From Asparagopsis taxiformis (Eukaryota > Rhodophyta > Florideophyceae > Bonnemaisoniales > Bonnemaisoniaceae), in the NCBI GenBank assembly GCA_030407315.1, contig JALQPE010002808.1, forward strand, positions 58,337-122,336: 64,000 nucleotides of DNA, read 5' to 3'. Shown here piece by piece: positions 19,205-31,482 of the stretch (position 1 is its first letter; each line of letters starts with the position of its first letter). The notes beneath the pieces are model-generated. The model saw only the letters and a list, made by a program, of their open reading frames with translations. It searched no databases and was not told the DNA's origin. Made by a program: the position numbers and the translations under genes.

Positions 19205-22200
19205 TGTTATGGATGAAGTTCACCTTACCTCCGTTTTCTTCGTCGACGGCGGTACAGTCTATTAAATACTATCTTAAGGTGTAAATACTGTAATTATGAA
19301 GTTAAATGTTTGGCATCTTGACAGGTGAGCGACCTGCCGATTGGCGACTTGTGCTGTTTGGCATCCTGACACTCCCCCTGTCGCCGAGGGGCGGGAGTGA
19401 TTGAGGCGTGTTGTTGTGGAAGGGGGCGCTGGTTATGCGGAGTTGGAGGTTGAGCTTGTTGAATTGTGTGTTTCCAATGGGCTTGGTGAATATGTCGGCT
19501 AGGTTGTCGTTAGTAGGTAGATAGCGGAGGTCGATACGTCCAGCTTGGATGTTGTCCATCAAGTGGTGGTATCGGATGTCAATAAATTTCTCCTTTTTGT
19601 TGGTGCTGAGCTAGTGGCCACCTGTAGAGCCGATTGCGAGTCGGTGTACATTATGATGGGTTGTGCGGCATTGATGAGTTTTAACTCTTTTAGCATGTCA
19701 CCGAGCCAATTGGTTTGTCTTGTGGCGTCCGATGCTGATATTGTTTCCGCTTCGCAGGTACTTAGGGCAACAATGGATTGACGTTGTGATGACCAGTGAA
19801 TTGGTGCGCCATGTAGCGTGATGACGGAGCCTGATATTGATTTGCGCGTGGTTGTATCGTTGGCGAAGTCAGCGTCACAGTATGTGGCCAGTGTGGCTTT
19901 CCCGGGTCTTGGAGCGTAGCATATTCCTGCTGTGGCGGTATGTTTGAGGTAGCGGATAAGCCGTTTCATTAGTTTCCAATGCCGAGTTGTTGGTTTGTGA
20001 TTGGCGCGGGCTAAGGAGTTGGTAAAGAACTGTATGTCCGGCGCGTTGAGTCTGTTAAGTATCGGAGCTCGCCGAGTGTTTCGCGGTATATTGTGGCGAT
20101 GATTGTGTCAAGTTCGTCCTTCTCGGTTGGGGGAGAGAGATCAATGCCGTCCGAATATAGCTTTTCGAGGGGTTTGGCGTTGTGCATGTTGGTCTTGGTT
20201 ATAATTGAGTCGATTATGTGTGGTTGAGAAATATGGGTGCCGTCAGGGGTGTATCGTATGTGCCAGTTTAGGTATTTGGTCGGTTTGCCAAGGCGTTTTA
20301 CGCGGTATTTCGTGGCGAGGGTCTCGTAAAGGTCAGTGAGGAGATGGGGATGTGTGGCGCATACAAAGAAATCATCGATTGTGACGGCTACTATGGTTTG
20401 TTGGTCGGCATGAGTTTTGCTGAATAGACATGGGTCTGACTTGAGCTGGATAAATCCGTGTTTGGTGAGGAAGTCACGGGCTCCATTGCAGAATAGGCGC
20501 CCAGCTTGCTTGGTGCCATACAAGTTGCCTTTTAGTTGGCCGATGTGCTGACTGTGTTTGAAAGATCCATCAAACATGGGGTGTTGTCTAATATATACCG
20601 GTCTGGAGTGGTGGAATTTTTCATGTAGGAAGGCCGAAGAGATGTCCAAGTGTTCTGTTGGTAGGTTATTTGCAGCGGCATGGCTTATAAGTAGGCGAAT
20701 AGTTGTTTTGTCAGCCGTGTAAGTGGATATTTCATCAGGGTTGTAGTGTATTGTGGGTAGCATCATATCTCCACGTACTGCACATCTGGCTTTGCGTTCT
20801 TCGATGTTTCCTTCTGCATCTCGTTTGTAGCGATACGTCATGGTGAGTGGAAGGGGTTTTGCGTTCGTGGGTGTGCTGCTGATGTCAAGCCAGGTTATAG
20901 CTTCCATGTCGTCGATTTTGTTCAGCTCATCGTTATGTGCTGTTTCCCATAATTGTGCGTCAGGGTATTGTTTCGCCATTCGGTGCGTTTTGGGAGCGGG
21001 TGTATGTTTTGTGATTGTTTGTGGTGGAGTGATGGGGGTTGGAGATTGGGTACGGGTTTGAAATGCAATGTGGGTGGTCGCTGTTGGGTCAGAAGATGTT
21101 TGGTAAGGGTGAAAGTCCAGTGCGGAAATTTGCGCAAATTGGTTTGTAAGCGTGTTCTGTACGTAGATTGTGTCTTGGTCAATGCCAAATAGGTATCTGA
21201 CAAGAGCTCCTTTCGGTTGAAGTTTGTTCTAGGGCTGAGTATCGGTGCGTGTCCAAGTTGGCCAAAAGCGAATAGCCGTTTGATGTGGGGTGTGGATCGG
21301 TACCATTCGATGTATGGTATTTTGTTTGTCGTCGCGTGCACCAGGAGGTTGCGTTTGAATGCAGCGTCCATGAGAGCGTCTTGCCAATGTGTGTCGTTTA
21401 GATTGCTGTGTGCGAGGTTGGCTCGCACGATTCCTAATAATTTTTGATTAACGCGTTCGGCGATGCTGTTTTGTTGTGGAGTGTATGGGGCGGATGTAAT
21501 GTGTGTGATTCCACGGGCGGCCAATTGTTTGCGTAGTGATTCTGATGTGTATTCTTTTGCGTTGTCTGAGCGCAAGAATCGGGGATACTTGCCTTGAATG
21601 TTGTACACATATTCCATGTGATGGACGGTTAATTGTGGGATCGAAGAGCGATCACGTATGCAATGCACACTTAGATGGCGAGTTTTAGTGTCTACGAAGG
21701 TGACAAAGTATCTGTTTCCCTGGTGTGATGTTGTGGGGAACGGACCGCAGACATCTGAAGATATGTGTTGTCCAGATTGGTGGTCATGTGTTGTGGGCTT
21801 GTGTGATGATGCATTGAGCTTGGCAATTGCACATGCGCTACAGGTCATGTCCGGTATTGGCATGTTGGAGAATTGGTGTAGGGGCGGTATCGAGTTTGGC
21901 GACATGTGTTACGCAATGTTTGGGTGTTGGGATGCCCAAGCGTGATGTGGATATCATGTGCATCAGATGGGTGGTCATCCTGGGTGGGTTCAGTCAGAGG
22001 GTTGCGCATGCGTTTGGCAGGGGTGCGCGAATGTGGATGGGTGTTGGTTTGAATCTGGGGAGGTGGGTTGGCGCGTAAAGAATTTGGGGATTGGGAGTTG
22101 AGTTGGTGGTAGGGAAATTCAGTTATCTTGCCAGTATTATTGTCAGTGCGTTTTGTTGGCTTGGAGGCGTGGATTTTGCTGGTCTGAGATGATGATCGAG

Positions 22201-22461
22201 TAGGTTTGATTGGGGTCTTTGTGTCCGTTTGGGATTTTTAGTTGGCTGTGTTGTTCTGGATGAGGTGGGTTGGTGGGTGGACGTTCGTAGTGTCGGGGGC
22301 TGGAGACCGTTGCTTTGCGTTTGATTGTGTAGATTGAGAGCGAGTGGTTCTCCAAGGGCGTTCCCAGTGTGTTTTTATCGATTTGGATCGCGTGTTGTGT
22401 GCTGGAGCATCTGGGTTGCCTGTATTGGAGCTAGGGTGTTTGGATGATGTGGTGGATGTTG
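19205..22461 (-). mobile_element. Ty1/copia copy 2, 5'-truncated
   Basis: Begins with the 3' LTR (19205-19371) at the shared CTGAC (19200-19204) but stops inside pol, upstream of the protease in sense direction. It is fused at 22460-22461 to spacer/NB-ARC relic DNA. It lacks the 5' LTR, PBS and gag, so it cannot move on its own. Confidence 0.9.
19302..22355 (-). pseudogene. Frameshifted copia pol remnant (copy 2)
   Basis: Pol is split into fragments 19302-19562 (RNase H end), 19559-19969 (RNase H core), 20011-20979 (RT), 20922-21905 (integrase) and a short linker piece to 22355. Breaks are mostly single-base losses in homopolymers compared with copy 1 (for example T4 to T3 near 19588, G3 to G2 near 20040, T4 to T3 near 21223), plus a short change near 21895. 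Confidence 0.85.
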
Positions 22462-22601
22462 CAGATGGTGAATGAGCGTGGTGGTCGCAATGACGCCAAT
22501 GGAAGGAAAATGGCGTTGGATAGTGTGTGAGAGGTGGATGCATCTTTTGTCTTTCTTCATCATTCACGAATAGTCAAGCAATGCTCCAGTTTGACATCAA
22601 T
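22460..22601 (-). pseudogene. 5' stub of an NB-ARC relic at a rearrangement junction
   Basis: Only the first 100 bp or so of the relic (M-N-D-E-E-R start at 22563-22565) and its 5' flank remain. The rest was replaced by copia copy 2. Two bases (TG) are shared at the junction. Confidence 0.7.
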
Positions 22602-22691
22602 CCGTTTACAATAACTTGAGTTTACAATAATACATGCTACTATCTAAACTCTACTGCAAAAAGTCTTCGCTCCGATTCTTTCGCGTCCAGT

Positions 22692-23214
22692 CTACGCGCC
22701 AATTTCAATACTCCTCGCCTTTGCAGCTTCGGCAGCTGCAATTCGAATCGTCAGTATTCCATCACGCATCTCCGTCCGAATCGCCTCAGTATTCAATCGC
22801 GGCCCCAATTTCATCACAACATGGTACCTTGCCATCACCTTCCTGCACTCCGCCGCGCACTGCTCCTCCCCTTTCGCTTTCGTGTCATCTTCGGCTTTAT
22901 CTTCAACGTCATCGCCGCCCTGTTCGCTCTTCGGCTCATTGGTACCGTTTGTCGCGCTGTATCTCTTGGCTTTCAGCACGTCGATCCTTCAGCTCTAATG
23001 AGACATCTTCTTTCGCCACACCGGGAATTTCGACCTCCAGACGCGTTTCCTCTTTCGTGTCGACACGCGTGTACGCAGGCTCAATGGTGGTCATGCACGG
23101 CTTGCTGTCGCGTTCCGTGCAGTCGCCGCTGTTGGACAGGAGTGCGTGGCGCATCAGGGAGGGGAAAAGGACGTCTTGTTGGACGGAGAACATGGGGATG
23201 CCGTAGAGATCCAT
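22692..23214 (-). pseudogene. HSP20 type B, copy 3, broken
   Basis: 523 bp against 531 bp in the intact B genes. The N-terminal half (to K-D-R-R) and the C-terminal half (from L-K-A-K-R-Y) are in different frames. Changes cluster at 22934-22985: substitutions and losses over the G-N-G-C-N region, and a 5-bp loss in the stretch encoding L-V-L-K (CACAAGACGCCG to CACGTCG on the + strand). The GGCTCATTG variant resembles B7, not B1/B2, which suggests a chimeric history. A functional alpha-crystallin domain cannot be made from it. Confidence 0.85.
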
Positions 23215-23322
23215 TTGGGATGTTGTTGGATGTGGTATGTGAGAGTTGGTAGAGTGGTGTGTTGGATTTGGATTGTCGATGAAGAGCGGAGGGGAGTAGA
23301 ATGACGCTTGGTAGACGCCATG

Positions 23323-23511
23323 TTTTATAGCTGTTCGAAGCGGTGGGTGGGAGTGGGGTGGAGGGGATGGAGGTCTACAAGGGAAGCGTTCTGGAAAGGA
23401 TGCGTTGTCTCTAGAAATTCTCGAAGCATCGAGATTGTGGCTGGAGAAGTTTGGTAGGGGTATTTGGTGGAATGGAAAGTTTTGGAAGTTTTGGAAGTTT
23501 CGGGAATATTA
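23323..23511 (-). promoter_or_regulatory. TATA box and heat shock elements of broken HSP20-B3
   Basis: CTATAAAA at 23323-23330 and the four-unit heat shock element at 23494-23511 are preserved although the coding region is broken, so a transcript could still be made. Confidence 0.55.
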
Positions 23512-23654
23512 TGGAATCTGGCCAATCAACGTTCGGATGATGTCATGGATGCGAATAGTGCTGACTGTTATGGATGAAGTTCACCTTACCTCCGTTTTCT
23601 TCGTCGACGGCGGTACAGTCTATTAAATACTATCTTAAGGTGTAAATACTGTAA

Positions 23655-26600
23655 TTATGAAGTTAAATGTTTGGCATCTTGACAGGTGAGCGACCTGCCG
23701 ATTGGCGACTTGTGCTGTTTGGCATCCTGACACTCCCCCTGTCGCCGAGGGGCGGGGAGTGATTGAGGCGTGTTGTTGTGGAAGGGGGCGCTGGTTATGC
23801 GGAGTTGGAGGTTGAGCTTGTTGAATTGTGTGTTTCCAATGGGCTTGGTGAATATGTCGGCTAGGTTGTCGTTAGTAGGTAGATAGCGGAGGTCGATACG
23901 TCCAGCTTGGATGTTGTCCATCAAGTGGTGGTATCGGATGTCAATAAATTTTCTCCTTTTGTTGGTGCTGAGCTAGTGGCCACCTGTAGAGCCGATTGCG
24001 AGTCGGTGTACATTATGATGGGTTGTGCGGCATTGATGAGTTTTAACTCTTTTAGCATGTCACCGAGCCAATTGGTTTGTCTTGTGGCGTCCGATGCTGA
24101 TATTGTTTCCGCTTCGCAGGTACTTAGGGCAACAATGGATTGACGTTGTGATGACCAGTGAATTGGTGCGCCATGTAGCGTGATGACGGAGCCTGATATT
24201 GATTTGCGCGTGGTTGTATCGTTGGCGAAGTCAGCGTCACAGTATGTGGCCAGTGTGGCTTTCCCGGGTCTTGGAGCGTAGCATATTCCTGCTGTGGCGG
24301 TATGTTTGAGGTAGCGGATAAGCCGTTTCATTAGTTTCCAATGCCGAGTTGTTGGTTTGTGATTGGCGCGGGCTAAGGAGTTGGTAAAGAACTGTATGTC
24401 CGGGCGCGTTGAGTCTGTTAAGTATCGGAGCTCGCCGAGTGTTTCGCGGTATATTGTGGCGATGATTGTGTCAAGTTCGTCCTTCTCGGTTGGGGGAGAG
24501 AGATCAATGCCGTCCGAATATAGCTTTTCGAGGGGTTTGGCGTTGTGCATGTTGGTCTTGGTTATAATTGAGTCGATTATGTGTGGTTGAGAAATATGGG
24601 TGCCGTCAGGGGTGTATCGTATGTGCCAGTTTAGGTATTTGGTCGGTTTGCCAAGGCGTTTTACGCGGTATTTCGTGGCGAGGGTCTCGTAAAGGTCAGT
24701 GAGGAGATGGGGATGTGTGGCGCATACAAAGAAATCATCGATTGTGACGGCTACTATGGTTTGTTGGTCGGCATGAGTTTTGCTGAATAGACATGGGTCT
24801 GACTTGAGCTGGATAAATCCGTGTTTGGTGAGGAAGTCACGGGCTCCATTGCAGAATAGGCGCCCAGCTTGCTTGGTGCCATACAAGTTGCCTTTTAGTT
24901 GGCCGATGTGCTGACTGTGTTTGAAAGATCCATCAAACATGGGGTGTTGTCTAATATATACCGGTCTGGAGTGGTGGAATTTTTCATGTAGGAAGGCCGA
25001 AGAGATGTCCAAGTGTTCTGTTGGTAGGTTATTTGCAGCGGCATGGCTTATAAGTAGGCGAATAGTTGTTTTGTCAGCCGTGTAAGTGGATATTTCATCA
25101 GGGTTGTAGTGTATTGTGGGTAGCATCATATCTCCACGTACTGCACATCTGGCTTTGCGTTCTTCGATGTTTCCTTCTGCATCTCGTTTGTAGCGATACG
25201 TCATGGTGAGTGGAAGGGGTTTTGCGTTCGTGGGTGTGCTGCTGATGTCAAGCCAGGTTATAGCTTCCATGTCGTCGATTTTGTTCAGCTCATCGTTATG
25301 TGCTGTTTCCCATAATTGTGCGTCAGGGTATTGTTTCGCCATTCGGTGCGTTTTGGGAGCGGGTGTATGTTTTGTGATTGTTTGTGGTGGAGTGATGGGG
25401 GTTGGAGATTGGGTACGGGTTTGAAATGCAATGTGGGTGGTCGCTGTTGGGTCAGAAGATGTTTGGTAAGGGTGAAAGTCCAGTGCGGAAATTTGCGCAA
25501 ATTGGTTTGTAAGCGTGTTCTGTACGTAGATTGTGTCTTGGTCAATGCCAAATAGGTATCTGACAAGAGCTCCTTTCGGTTGAAGTTTTGTTCTAGGGCT
25601 GAGTATCGGTGCGTGTCCAAGTTGGCCAAAAGCGAATAGCCGTTTGATGTGGGGTGTGGATCGGTACCATTCGATGTATGGTATTTTGTTTGTCGTCGCG
25701 TGCACCAGGAGGTTGCGTTTGAATGCAGCGTCCATGAGAGCGTCTTGCCAATGTGTGTCGTTTAGATTGCTGTGTGCGAGGTTGGCTCGCACGATTCCTA
25801 ATAATTTTTGATTAACGCGTTCGGCGATGCTGTTTTGTTGTGGAGTGTATGGGGCGGATGTAATGTGTGTGATTCCACGGGCGGCCAATTGTTTGCGTAG
25901 TGATTCTGATGTGTATTCTTTTGCGTTGTCTGAGCGCAAGAATCGGGGATACTTGCCTTGAATGTTGTACACATATTCCATGTGATGGACGGTTAATTGT
26001 GGGATCGAAGAGCGATCACGTATGCAATGCACACTTAGATGGCGAGTTTTAGTGTCTACGAAGGTGACAAAGTATCTGTTTCCCTGGTGTGATGTTGTGG
26101 GGAACGGACCGCAGACATCTGAAGATATGTGTTGTCCAGATTGGTGGTCATGTGTTGTGGGCTTGTGTGATGATGCATTGAGCTTGGCAATTGCACATGC
26201 GCTACAGGTCATGTCCGGTATTGGCATGTTGGAGAATTGGTGTAGGGGCGGTATCGAGTTGTGGCGACATGTGTTACGCAATGTTTGGGTGTTGGGATGC
26301 CCAAGCGTGATGTGGATATCATGTGCATCAGATGGGTGGTCATCCTGGGTGGGTTCAGTCAGAGGGTTGCGCATGCGTTTGGGCAGGGGTGCGCGAATGG
26401 TGGATGGGTGTTGGTTTGAATCTGGGGAGGTGGGTTGGCGCGTAAAGAATTTGGGGATTGGGAGTTGAGTTGGTGGTTGGGGAAATTCAGTTATCTTGCC
26501 AGTATTATTGTCAGTGCGTTTTGTTGGCTTGGAGGCGTGGATTTTGCTGGTCTGAGATGATGATCGAGTAGGTTTTGATTGGGGTCTTTGTGTCCGTTTG

Positions 26601-27364
26601 GGATTTTTAGTTGGCTGTGTTGTTCTGGATGAGGTGGGTTGGTGGGTGGACGTTCGTGGCATCGGGGGTGGAGACCGTTGCTTTGCGTTTGATTGTGTAG
26701 ATTGAGAGCGAGTGGTTCTCCAAGGGCGTTCCCAGTGTGTTGTTTTCGATTTGGATCGCGTGTTGTGTGCTGGTGCATCTGGGTTGCCTGTATTGGAGCT
26801 AGGGTGTTTGGATGATGTGGTGGATGTTGATATGGTTTCCGGGGTGGTTGATGGTGTAGTAGAGGAGCGTGTGTTATAGCAGGATGTGGGAGGTGCATTA
26901 AGTTCGGGAGTTTTATTGTCGATGACGTATAGTCCCTGGCGGAATGACGCTATTTTACGTGATGCACGGTTGTTCCATGGGCGTACAAACGCTTGGTTTG
27001 GGGTGAAGGTGACGGGTCCATGGTTTTTGGCCAGGGTGTGTACGGAGATGAGGTTTGTGTTGATGTCAGGGGAAACGACTGAATCAGTAATGTTGAGTGT
27101 AAGGGTTGGTGTGCGGATCTGCGTGTTCCCAGTATGAGTTATGGAGTGGCGTTGGTTAGCTGCCGTTTTTGTGAAGAGCGGTTTGGTGACCGGTGTGCAT
27201 GTGCGGGTGGGTGTGGTTAGATGGGATGGTGATGCGCCTGAATCCAGGATGAAACACTTACGATCCTCATTGTTAGTCTGATCAGCCTTGCTGAGCTGGT
27301 GCATTTCGAGATGGAGGTCATGTGGTTCATCGTCTGCTTGTGAGATTCGGTGGTCAGGTGTCAT
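23655..27364 (-). pseudogene. pol: Copia Pol, copy 3, frameshifted in RNase H
   Basis: Frame 23921-27364 (1,147 aa) holds the protease, integrase, RT and most of RNase H. One T missing from a T5 run near 23955 shifts the frame, and the end of RNase H continues separately at 23655-23924. Otherwise almost identical to copy 1; it has D where copy 1 has H after Y-C-D-A-D-F-A-N. Confidence 0.88.
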
Positions 27365-27536
27365 GTAGGTTTGATGTGCTTGTGGTGTAGTGGTTTTGTG
27401 GCGTTGTGGTTTGCATTCTGCATTGCTGTGTGTTTGTGAGTTGTGGAAGCTACACCATTTGCGTTGGGAGCGTGTGGGATTGGCGTTCGTTTTGGTTGGT
27501 CGCCAGGTGCGGTAGTGTGTGGGGTATTGGATTATT

Positions 27537-28154
27537 TTACGCGGTTGGTGGCTTGGCGGGGGGGGCGGTTAAAGATCTGGCCTGGATGTTGTTTACGGCT
27601 CGTTGCAGTCTGGTGCAGAATTCGTGGATGCTTGACGGAGGCGTTTGTGTCATGATCTCGTGTGTGGTGTGTAGCTCCGGAAGCGATTGTATGCCGTGTA
27701 CCATGAATTGGATGGATGTCTGTTCTTTGTCGATGTTAGGGTATTTGGCATTGCGCATCGCAATGCGTATGTTTTCGTGTTTGTTGATGTATGAATGAAT
27801 GTCATCAATGGATGTCAGCCAGATGTTGCGTGCGTTCTCTTCGAGTAGGCTGTGATCTGTGGCTGTTAATTCCCGGACGGTGTCGATTATCTGTTGCGTG
27901 AGCAGTGAGGGAGGAAGACGTAAGTTGGCAGCTGTGAGACGTGTGGATATGCGCTTGGGCAGGCTGGATAGAATGATTAGCGTGAGGCGTTCCTGTTTGC
28001 GCTTGTATTCTGTGAATTCAGCTGGGTCTTCTGGTGCTGTGTTTGCGGGGTTGAGGATGTGATCAAGTCCTGCGTCGTTGGCGAAGGCTTCGAGTGTGCG
28101 GTGCCAGTAATCGAGATTGTCTATGTCCAGGGTGGGGAGGATGTGTGATGACAT
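27537..28154 (-). CDS. gag: Copia Gag, copy 3
   Basis: 205 residues identical to Gag of copy 1, followed by the same C8 frameshift window (27537-27567). Confidence 0.85.
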   Translation of the reverse strand: MSSHILPTLDIDNLDYWHRTLEAFANDAGLDHILNPANTAPEDPAEFTEYKRKQERLTLIILSSLPKRISTRLTAANLRLPPSLLTQQIIDTVRELTATDHSLLEENARNIWLTSIDDIHSYINKHENIRIAMRNAKYPNIDKEQTSIQFMVHGIQSLPELHTTHEIMTQTPPSSIHEFCTRLQRAVNNIQARSLTAPPAKPPTA

Positions 28155-28194
28155 GATGTGATCGTTGCGCTGGAGCGTTGAAGGGCCGATAACC

Positions 28195-28313
28195 TGTTAT
28201 GGATGAAGTTCACCTTACCTCCGTTTTCTTCGTCGACGGCGGTACAGTCTATTAAATACTATCTTAAGGTGTAAATACTGTAATTATGAAGTTAAATGTT
28301 TGGCATCCTGACA
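28195..28313 (-). repeat. 5' LTR of copia copy 3
   Basis: 119 bp, the same as 13684-13802, including the 48-bp deletion. The PBS lies at 28183-28194. Confidence 0.85.
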
Positions 28314-28975
28314 CTGACCTGTGGTGTATGACAGCAACCGTGTCATTGAGGTATTTCTGGGTTATAATTTACATGTAACTACACGCAGCCAACCAGAGCG
28401 CTTGTCATGTTGTGAAACGAGCTAGCATTGCTGGCATAAGTGAGGAAACACCAAATCGATGCGATCGGGAAAGAAGCGCTGGACTACTCCACACTTTGCC
28501 GCTCGACTGATCCTAGCAATCTGCACTCGAGCTCTTCTGGTCATACTCGAGTGCATTATCCATTGGACAGGTGCACGACGAAGAGGCCCTGGATCAATTT
28601 ATCAGCGCTGCCGAAAAGGACACCAGAAGACCTGGTATCATATTTGAGAGGGTTAACGTTTGATTGATTTCCGCCCCCTTCGGCATTCAGAGAATGTTGT
28701 GTAGAGACTTGCCTGGAATAATTGGTAAATTGCGAGCTATTCATCGACGCTGATAAACGTCGATAGCGCGAAATGAAATGCTCGTCTTCTATTGCGCTGC
28801 ACGGCATGTGCTATGGCAAGAGCCAAGTAGCGGCCGTTGTCGCGTCCTAAGTGTGAACGGAGTGGGGGCTGTAGACCAGTGAGTCCTGGTGTAGCGGTTT
28901 CAGGGACATGTGTTGGTGCGGTTCGACGCTGTTTTAGCTAGTGTGGAATGGTCTACACATGGTACTTCAAATTAT

Positions 28976-29256
28976 AACATCACGCATGGTCATCAGTCTA
29001 CAGGAGTATAACAGGCATTGAATGTCTACTTCGGGATCATGATGTAACCATCAGTAGAAAACAGACCGTTGAATTTTGTCTCAGAACGGGTATAGCATAT
29101 TGATTTTTTGTGCCGCAACAACGACGTGGTGGTAGCTGGTTTGTGGTTGATAATTCCTGTACCTAGCGTCGGCAGTGATAGTAGAGGAAAATACAAGGGG
29201 CTAAGGAATGTCAAAGAAGGTTGAATGAAGGAACAGGGAAAGATGTTCTGGCCTTT
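28976..29256 (-). pseudogene. Second NB-ARC relic, copy in B-A spacer 2
   Basis: Duplicate of 14465-14745 (offset about 14,511); no intact frame. Confidence 0.38.
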
Positions 29257-29759
29257 GTGTGCTGCAACTTTGGATTCCAAACCCGCATATTGCATATATT
29301 TCTGCAATTGCGCTTGAAACCGAAGAGATGTGGAGGGTATCGCTCTCTGCAATCCCACTCAAGGTAAAGATCCAGCTTACCGTAGCTCATGCACCTTTTC
29401 CCATACAGCGAAAATTCCATGATTCGCAGTGTTCAGTTTCAACTTCCCCCCTCGCCCCAGCACCATTCGCAGTGCGATGAGCACCCACTGAGGACGCGAG
29501 GAATGAACGACAAATATTCACATTGCCTCAAACTGGGAGACCTATGCTAGCATGGGATTCGCACAGCCAAAGTACATCGTATTTCCTTTCCGTTTCCGAA
29601 TCAACAAAGTCAATTTAGTTACGCTGCTGGCAGCAGTCCCTTTAATCCGCCCAGTTATCTTGGTACCAAAGACTACATTCAACTAGACTACACTGGACAT
29701 TTCACTGCGTCAATATTACACTTTAGACATCGATTTCATTCATCTGTCTGTCCCCCAGC

Positions 29760-30278
29760 CTAGGCACCAATCCGAATTACCCTCGGCTTTGCCGCCTCAG
29801 CAACTGGTACTCGAATAACCAGTACCCCATTCTTCATCTCACTCGATATACCATCCGAGTTCAATCGCGACCCCAACTTCATCTCAAGACGGTATTCCAG
29901 CCCCGGTTCAGAAACAACCTCCCCATCTTTCTCTCCTGACGTCTTATCACTCTCCATCTCAGTCTTGTCTTCTGCCGCTGCACCAGTACCACCGCGATTC
30001 GGTCGGTATCGCTTCGCACTCAGCACAAGCATACGGTCATTTAATTGCAGGGAAACATCCTCCTGCGAAACGCCAGGGATCTCGATCTCGACGCGCGTTT
30101 CTTCACTTGTTGCATAGCGAGAGTAGGTCGGTTCGATTGTGGGGACAGGGCGCTCATGCTCTGATTTGTGGTGTGTCGAGGTGTTGTCGTTGTGGGATGA
30201 GAAGGCGGCGTGAATGAGGGCTGGGAAGAGGAGGTCGGCTTGGGTGGAGAACATTGTGGGGAATTCGTAGAGCGCCAT
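29760..30278 (-). CDS. Small heat shock protein HSP20, type A, copy 3
   Basis: 172 residues. It differs from A2 by G126 and by S145 in place of Trp (D-G-I-S-S-E in place of D-G-I-W-S-E), a change inside the alpha-crystallin domain unique to this copy. The I-R-I motif and N-G-V-L-V-I-R-V-P are intact. Confidence 0.92.
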   Translation of the reverse strand: MALYEFPTMFSTQADLLFPALIHAAFSSHNDNTSTHHKSEHERPVPTIEPTYSRYATSEETRVEIEIPGVSQEDVSLQLNDRMLVLSAKRYRPNRGGTGAAAEDKTEMESDKTSGEKDGEVVSEPGLEYRLEMKLGSRLNSDGISSEMKNGVLVIRVPVAEAAKPRVIRIGA

Positions 30279-30391
30279 TGGATTTGATTTTGTTGGTGTT
30301 GTTGTTATCGTAGTTGAACAGTCGAGTTTGTTGACTGTGTTTTGGATTGTGTTTGGTGGTGGATGCTAGAGTGTCTTCGAAAGAGGTCATG

Positions 30392-30448
30392 TTTTATAGC
30401 TGGGTGGGAAGGGCGTGAGGTGGAAGTCGAGCGGGTACGCTTCGAGAA
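30392..30448 (-). promoter_or_regulatory. TATA box and heat shock element of HSP20-A3
   Basis: CTATAAAA at 30392-30399 and TTCgaGAA at 30441-30448. This is the last A copy with the long-spacer promoter type. Confidence 0.55.
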
Positions 30449-31482
30449 GGAAAATGGGAGTGGACGCTTCGCAGACGTGTCGAGAATAGTCGAGAGTGCG
30501 TCTTGGAGGGATCTGGAAGACTTTGGAAATGATGTGTGCAAGAAGATGGCCAATGAGAGTGCAGTATCAAGTGTGATGTTGAAAAGAAAGACTTGTAGCA
30601 TAACAGTTGGCTGTTGCCAAATGTTAATAGTGGCAAGTTGTCAACCTTGTTGCGTACACAGAGGCTCTCACGTGTACCCGTGGCACCCTTGTCAACTTGC
30701 GACGGATGTGGACATCCTCACATCCGACAGTCGACCATATAGCCCCCACTCCTGACGAGACATCATAGTATCGTGACTGTCTTTGCGAGCTCACCGACTG
30801 TCTCGGCGAGATCGCGGACAGAACTCAACCTCAAGGTGTATATGAACCACTTAGGCAATCTAGAGAAAAAAACAACGACACATAACATTAGTAAATTTTT
30901 AGTTCGTCCTACAACGACAGAGGAATCCCTCAACCAACATTGAAGACCCCGGCTTCCGTGCAACGAAGCCATAAAAAAACCACCGATACAAACTTAGGTT
31001 TGTAGCCACCCCTGCTAGTGGAAGCGTAGCACGTTCCACCAGCTAAAACACACTTGATCACACAGTGACTGTCAAGTCACCCTCAGTACTCTATCACCAA
31101 AGTGCTCTCGAGACTGTACAGACTGGCAAGTCCTGGAAGTTGTATAGAAAACTCTTGTGATTTTATGTAAATGAGATTCAAATCTGGATAATTCTAGACA
31201 CAACGATGCACAACTGTCCCTGCTGGAGCGGAAATAACAACTCGAGCGACAGGGCCTGTTGTTGTCACGATTCAAGGGGAACAGAGTTTTCAAACTATTC
31301 GCTGATACCGACATGTATCACGTCCATTCTTCAACGTCAACAGCAGCAACTGCATCTAGACGACGGATTAACTGCATGCATCAACGCAGAGAAGATGTGA
31401 CTGGCGGAAGTGATAGCAATGGGTGTAGACCAGCTTTGCAGAGTATAGCCAATCCGATGATATGCTACGGTCCTGAATAGTA

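Larger units (their letters stand above)
23566..28313 (-). mobile_element. Ty1/copia copy 3 (near full length)
   Basis: 4,748 bp, one base shorter than copy 1, with the same LTR asymmetry (3' LTR 23566-23732, 5' LTR 28195-28313), PBS, gag and pol. It is flanked by the same CTGAC (23561-23565 and 28314-28318), so it is a segmental-duplication sister of copy 1. Confidence 0.93.
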
